Below, in pieces: positions 59,250 to 64,000 of a stretch of DNA of 64,000 bases. This DNA comes from Vespula vulgaris (taxonomy: Eukaryota; Arthropoda; Insecta; Hymenoptera; Vespidae), in contig NC_066605.1 in the NCBI RefSeq assembly GCF_905475345.1, forward strand, positions 744,001 to 808,000. The letters are read 5' to 3'. Below the pieces are notes generated by a model that was given only the letters and a program-made list of their open reading frames with translations, was not told where the DNA came from and made no database searches. The translations under genes were made by a program, and so were the position numbers. How positions within the stretch are numbered: the stretch's first letter is position 1; every line of letters starts with the position of its first letter.

Positions 59250-59549
59250 TCGAGAAGAATTAGAGCGATGCGCTTGGTATAAGGGTAAAACGGAGAATAA
59301 GCCCGCGAGCTTGCGAGCTTGAGAACTCGATCGGAAGTTTTGCCAGAGGCATGCGCGTACCGCCCCTCTCTTTCCTTCTCACTCTTACACCACAGTCTCA
59401 CCCTCTTCGTCTCGTACACAACGCAGAATCCACGTCGAAGCTTCCACGCTCGCACTTAACCGCCGACTATCGAAGTGACACCTTCGAGCTTTCCTTCGAT
59501 AGTAAATTTTCGCGCGCGTTCGATAGATATTCTTTTTGTTGACGAGTCG

Positions 59550-59620
59550 AAAAAGAAGAAGAAGAAGAAGAATAAGAAGAGGAGGAGGAGGAGGAGGAAG
59601 AGAAGTAGGAGGAGTCGGAG
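59550..59620 (+). repeat. (GAA)n then (GAG)n
   Basis: AAGAAG units switch to GGAGGA units in the possible promoter region. Confidence 0.92.
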
Positions 59621-59681
59621 GTTTATTATTATCCTAGAGTGGATCGAAAATCGATCGAAGAAATTGATCGGGAAAGCTCTC

Positions 59682-59790
59682 TCCCTCTCCATCTCTCTTT
59701 CTCTCTGTCTATCTCTCTCTCTCTGTCTCTCTCACTCTCACTCTCACTCGCTCTCTCACTCTCTCTTTCTCTCTCTTTCACTCTCACTCT
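59682..59790 (+). repeat. CT/CACTCT pyrimidine block
   Basis: CT runs are interspersed with CACTCT hexamers. A complementary GA run lies at 59988-60010. Confidence 0.9.
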
Positions 59791-60425
59791 CTTTGTTTCG
59801 CTTTAAAGGGGAAAAAAAAAGAAAAAAAGCTCGTCACCTTCTGCGTCGTGTTAATGAACGACCGATAGAATGGTCAGACGATCGTTTCATCGCGAGTGTT
59901 CGATATACACACAGTGCGTTACAAAGTAAAAGCTCATAAGGGTTCAGTGCAACGTCGATTGAAAAAAGAAGAGAGAGGAGGGGAGGGAGAGAGAGAGAGA
60001 GAGAGAGAGAATTATCGAAGGTGTCGTGAAGTGTCAAACGTGAAAAGAATTCCTTTTTTTTTGCCTCTCTCTCTCTTTCTCTTTTTCTCCCTTTCTTTCT
60101 CTTTCTCTCACTCTCACTTTTTCTCTCTTTCTCTCTTTCCATCTTTCTCTTTTTTTCAAAAGAACAATGCGTCTATATCGAAACGATAGTTGGATGACTT
60201 GTCATTGTCACGCGAGGAGACTCTCTTCTTCTATTTTCGGATAAAACGTTCCTATTTTGTGTAATCTAAAAGTGACAAAATAATACTACATCGAAGAATA
60301 AGAAGAAAATATGTACTTTGTATTCATATGAGACGCTTACTGTGATTACTTTCATTTGTTAAAAAAAAAAGAGAAAAATAAAGAAGAAGAAAAAAAGACG
60401 AAGACGAGGACGAAAACGCAGAAAA

Positions 60426-60461
60426 AGAAGAAGAAGAAGAAGAAGAAGAAGAAGAAGAAGG
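60426..60461 (+). repeat. (GAA)12 trinucleotide repeat
   Basis: A perfect triplet run about 80 bases before the candidate start codon at 60538. Confidence 0.94.
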
Positions 60462-60537
60462 GGAAGAAGATAGTAATAAACCGGTGGTGAGAAAATAAAG
60501 AAGAGAAAAAAAGAAGAACAAGAAGAAAGGAAGAATC

Positions 60538-60592
60538 ATGGCTGTGCCGAGGATCAGCTGGAGGATTCTCTTCACGCTACTCGGAGTTCTAG
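60538..60592 (+). CDS. Possible first coding exon with signal peptide (5' end of a gene leaving the window)
   Basis: The ATG sits in good context (AGAATCATGG) after a long purine-rich leader. The frame reads MAVPRISWRILFTLLGVLG, a signal-peptide-like start with basic residues R5 and R9 and a hydrophobic core at 10-18. At 60592/60593 there is a possible splice donor, CTAG/GTCAGT, which would give a phase-1 intron, typical after signal peptides of secreted and Ig-type receptor genes. The donor has a C at +3, so it is not ideal. If unspliced, the frame stays open to TAG at 60691-60693, giving a 51-residue secreted-type peptide with a single Cys (C21). No convincing second exon is visible before 64000. 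Gene identity cannot be told from a signal peptide. Confidence 0.42.
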
Positions 60593-62164
60593 GTCAGTGT
60601 ACAACATCTCCTATCCTTTTCTCTCGCGTTAGTTCATTTCCTAGCCGAATTTCTCCAACTAATGCACTGCGATCTATTTACCAAAGGAAATAGTAAAACA
60701 CGAGAGAGATGATAAAGCAGAAAATTTTACCTCTTTTTTCTTTTTTCTCTTCTCTCTGACTGAACGTACAATGAATAAAAAAAAAAAAGAAAGAAGGAAA
60801 GAAGGAAAGAAAGAAAGAAAGAAAGCAAGAAATAAAGAAATCCAGAAAGCAAACAAAACCAAGAAATAAAAAAAGAGTTAGCAACTCCATTTCTAGATAG
60901 GATGAAAAAACATTTCATGAATAATACAATAGCTCGAAAAATTGGAAATTAAAAATAAAGGGAAAACAAGTTAGGAAATACGCAGGGAAAGGGTTGGTAG
61001 AGTATAAGAGAGAGGGTGGTGGGTGTGAACGTTACACGTTGTAAAGTTGCTGTGCATAAAACGTCGGAAAAAGACTCACTCGAGTCGGTCGCACGATGTT
61101 TCAACGTCACTAATGAAACTCTCGAAATGGTACTAAGCGAAGAAAGAAGTATGAGAGCGAAATGGTGGAAAAGGGTCGCGTAAAAAAGAAAGAGAAAAAA
61201 GCAGGAAAGAAAGAGAAAGAGAAAGAGAAAGAGAAAGAAAAATGGGATGGAAAGGAAGAAATAAAGGGAGAGAGGGAAAATAAGGAAAATGCGAAAGAAA
61301 AAAGAAAGAAAAAAAAGAAGGAAAAAAAGAAGGAGAGATAGAAAGAAAGAAAAAGAAAGCGTGTAAGAGGAGTGCTGGTAAACGACTCTGAGTCGAAAGT
61401 AGCGGGTAATTCAGCACAATTCTTCTTCCGCGCGTTCCACCGTGGTATTATCGTCGATCGAAGCGGATCGTACTCGCGGAAATTATGCCAACGCGTGCCG
61501 AGCTGTGTGTCTATAGCCAAAGCGAAATAAAATATTTAATACCGCTGGTATATCGTGGTACCTACTACGTATATACGAACCACTACGCAAACGTTCTACT
61601 CTCCGTTTTCTCTCTCTCTCTCTCTCCATCTCTATGCGAGTATCTCTTTCTATCTCACTTGGTCGAACCGAAGCCAGTTCTAATTCGTACGAACCATGCG
61701 GCGCTTTCGCGAACGGTAATAAGGCTGGAATTTATGGAATTCGATAACGCAACGCGTTTCCGCGTGCTCGACCATTGCGAACCACGATGATATTCCTACG
61801 TCCGTCGAAATTATAGTCGTCGTCTTTTTGTCTCTCGATGAGAAAAAAAAAATAAAGAGAAAAAGAAAGAGAGCAAACAAAAGGGACTAAAGTTACAGTC
61901 CTGTATTTTTATCATATAAAAGAGCAAAAAGGAAAAAGAGGGAAAAAAAGTGTAATACATATCGTAGAAACGAAACTCGTTTTATTCGATTTCGATGGCT
62001 AACTGATAAGACAGAGTCATAGAAAATCTGTCTGTTACTGTATTTATCTCTTGGTCCTTTTTATATCTACGATAATGCATTTTTATCCGTGTATATCCGT
62101 CAAACTTTATAACACGTAGACATTATTCGCCCGTAGAATTTTGTCTATTCTACGTTTTTTGCAA

Positions 62165-62200
62165 AGGTCGTTGACCCTTCTCGATTTTCGCGAGAATCGA
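62165..62200. promoter_or_regulatory. Nuclear-receptor-like inverted repeat beside a 20-bp palindrome
   Basis: AGGTCGTTGACCC (62165-62177) is an inverted repeat of hormone-receptor half sites with a one-base spacer. It differs from the ideal AGGTCA-N-TGACCY ecdysone-type element at one position. TCGATTTTCGCGAGAATCGA follows at 62181-62200 and is palindromic except for one mismatched pair. It would lie about 1.6 kb downstream of the possible first exon at 60538. Function is inferred from motif shape only. Confidence 0.18.
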
Positions 62201-63317
62201 AATTACTTTGAAACTTAGTAGATGTTTTCCATTCTCGACAAGACAATAACGCGAAACTCGTGTCGTTGCTTTCCCGTATCTCGCTTCGTGGCGCTCTCTT
62301 TATTTCGAAATGAGCGAGAGATGACTAACTAACTCGGCAACGAAATACGACTAACCGGATATTAAAAGCGCGCTGCGCCTCGTCGGAGTATTCGAGCGCA
62401 CTCTTGACCCGAATGGTAAGGGGAAACGAGGGGTACATCTGCCGTAATTGCGAGATCGCCTCTTTTTCCTTTTTTTTTTTTATTGTTTTTCTCTTTCTTT
62501 TTTATTTTTTTATTTTTTGTTCCTTTTGGTTTTTGTTCTAACGCCATGCTTTTTATAGTTCTGCCTGGCTCGTCCGCGTGTACGTGCACGCTTACGCTCG
62601 TACGTGTTAGTTCGTTCCGTAAAAACGATACTGTCGCTGTAACTTATACGCGACTGAACAAATAAATACGTCGATAAACAAACGTTTTGTTTTTTTCTTT
62701 TCACGAGAGACACATACGAAAATATTGTTCTTTCTACGATTAAATTTATAGTTTGATGTTTCCATACATTTTTTTTGCCTTCTCTCTGTATAAAAAGAAG
62801 AAAAAATGAAAAAAAAAGGAACGAGCAACAAAAACGTTTATTATATACCCCATGTGTCGTTTTATAACGAAACTTTTCAATAAAGTTTTTCCACTCGAAT
62901 ATCTTGTAACGACTTTCGAAAACGTTCTCGCGATAATGTTTATCGATGATCAAAAGTCATTGAATTTTTGCTCTTCTTTATTACTACTATTATCATCATT
63001 ATTCGACGAGACGCGACAAGGAAGAGCGAATAAACGAAAATCGTTCGAGTGATAGGAAAATTTTCTATAATGTACCGCGCCGTGTGTTCCGTCCTTTTAC
63101 GATGGGAAGTAGTATCGCGAGACGAGGTGTCACAGGCTCAACAGGTTATTCCAGGTTGTCCTGGTACGAGCGTCAGCCGGCTCGTTTTTCTCGTCGAGGG
63201 GAGCAACCGATAGTAGAAAGAACGTTCGACGGCTGCTCGATCTCGAGTGTCGATTTGCCCGCGAAGAGGAGTATACAGCCGGTAAACGCATACCTCTAGG
63301 AAAGAGGGAGAAAAGGG

Positions 63318-63345
63318 ATATAGATAGATAGATAGACAGATAGGA

Positions 63346-63391
<46 letters not shown>
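63318..63391 (+). repeat. (GATA)n and (GA)n
   Basis: GATA units are followed by a perfect GA run from about 63354. Confidence 0.94.
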
Positions 63392-63393
<2 letters not shown>

Positions 63394-64000
63394 GGTTGCG
63401 GCGTGAGTTCGCTCTACCGTATAATTCGTTCGCGAGAGACATCGAACCACGAAATTCGTAATCGATAGGTATCGCGTGTCTCGATGCATTCCAAACGAAT
63501 CCTGCAAGCCGATCACCTAGAGACTTACCATCTTTCTTTCTCTTTCTTTTTCTGTTTGTCTCTCTTTCTCTCTTTTTCTGTGTCTGTCTGTTTTCTTTAT
63601 CTCTCTCTTTTTTTGTTCTTTTGGAAATTCCAACAACAAGAGACACCATCTTCTTTTATCATGACACAATTCTTCATTGCGATCCTTGTTAACCGAGGTG
63701 ATCTTTAAACGAAAATAAAACAGGACAATAAATAAGAGGGAAGGAAACGTTCCTAGTTAATTTCGATTAAGTAAATAAAATATCAACGAATCGTTAATAT
63801 TGATTGTTTAATCACGAGAGAAGTTAAATCCTCCTGACGAATAAACTCGTTTTTCCTTAATTAATATGTTAAATTTCAATGAATGTAGTTGAAACTTGTA
63901 TTGATTATCTTGCCCTATTGTGGAATAAATAAAATCAAATATAAATGATTAATGAAACGATATTAAATGATTTATTGTTTCAATGACGAATCTAATGTTC

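Larger units (their letters stand above)
59340..60537 (+). promoter_or_regulatory. Possible promoter and 5' leader upstream of the 60538 ATG
   Basis: A GC-balanced stretch at about 59340-59540 (CCGCCCC, CGCGCGCG) is followed by purine triplet repeats (59550-59620) and CT-rich blocks (59682-59790, 60063-60150). An arthropod-type initiator match, TTCAGTGC, lies at 59943-59950, and ACACAGTGCG lies near 59908. I see no TATA box or downstream element at the right spacing. A (GAA)n run at 60426-60461 lies about 80 bases before the ATG. The role depends on the exon call being correct. Confidence 0.2.
60694..64000. other. Sequence downstream of the 60538 ATG, possibly its first intron
   Basis: If 60538 is a first exon, this is the start of a long intron. 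It holds purine runs (60780-60840, 61190-61360), the hormone-receptor-like inverted repeat at 62165, T-rich runs, and a GC-balanced islet at 63080-63300 with an unsupported 71-codon frame. No acceptor in the right phase with a convincing exon was found. Confidence 0.4.

Noticed and set aside
59015..59455. 146-codon minus frame
   Set aside because: Poly-Ile from the (AAT)n tract.

Overview
This window is eukaryotic nuclear DNA, most likely from an insect and probably a hymenopteran. It is AT-rich but keeps many CpG-containing words such as TCGA, CGAT and ACGT. It is packed with (GA/CT)n, (TA)n and tri- to hexanucleotide microsatellites, and it has no operons, ribosome-binding sites or long intact genes. 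The insect assignment is an inference from composition and texture; no gene here identifies a species. The window reads as gene-poor intergenic or long-intron sequence. Nearly all long open frames are translations of simple repeats (poly-Ser/Leu, poly-Arg/Glu, poly-Lys) and are not annotated as genes.

The clearest structured locus is at about 15.8-19.2 kb. It is a composite foldback (long inverted repeat) element of about 3.4 kb. Two arms of about 0.7 kb, roughly 97% identical over the part compared base by base, face each other. Each arm carries an 80-codon ORF read outward from the centre. Between them lie 13 near-identical 127/128-bp tandem units (16735-18395), followed by a decayed 14th and an inverted half unit. 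Another inverted, decayed copy of the same unit sits outside the left arm. In arm orientation the unit therefore occurs at both ends of the arm body in opposite orientations, which suggests it is the terminal inverted repeat of a non-autonomous DNA transposon that later expanded in tandem. No transposase is visible. This is the best candidate here for an undescribed system.

The rest is mostly unique AT-rich sequence broken by microsatellites. A few GC-balanced islands have weak coding or regulatory signals. At 39.87-40.07 kb there is a TATA-like motif, a CpG-rich stretch and a 30-codon ORF. At 42.05-42.52 kb there is a serine-rich open frame and a possible splice acceptor. At 45.4-45.54 kb an acidic repeat frame ends at a good splice donor. 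At 46.65-46.95 kb an island is open on both strands and includes a 37-codon signal-peptide-like ORF. At 50.2-50.54 kb, 54.84 kb and 57.7-58.4 kb there are other possible exons. At 60538 an ATG in good context opens a signal-peptide-like reading frame that may be the first coding exon of a plus-strand secreted or membrane protein; the rest of that gene would lie beyond the window.

No tRNA, rRNA, CRISPR array or recognisable conserved protein was found. Gene-level calls here are low-confidence and would need RNA-seq or comparison with related genomes.
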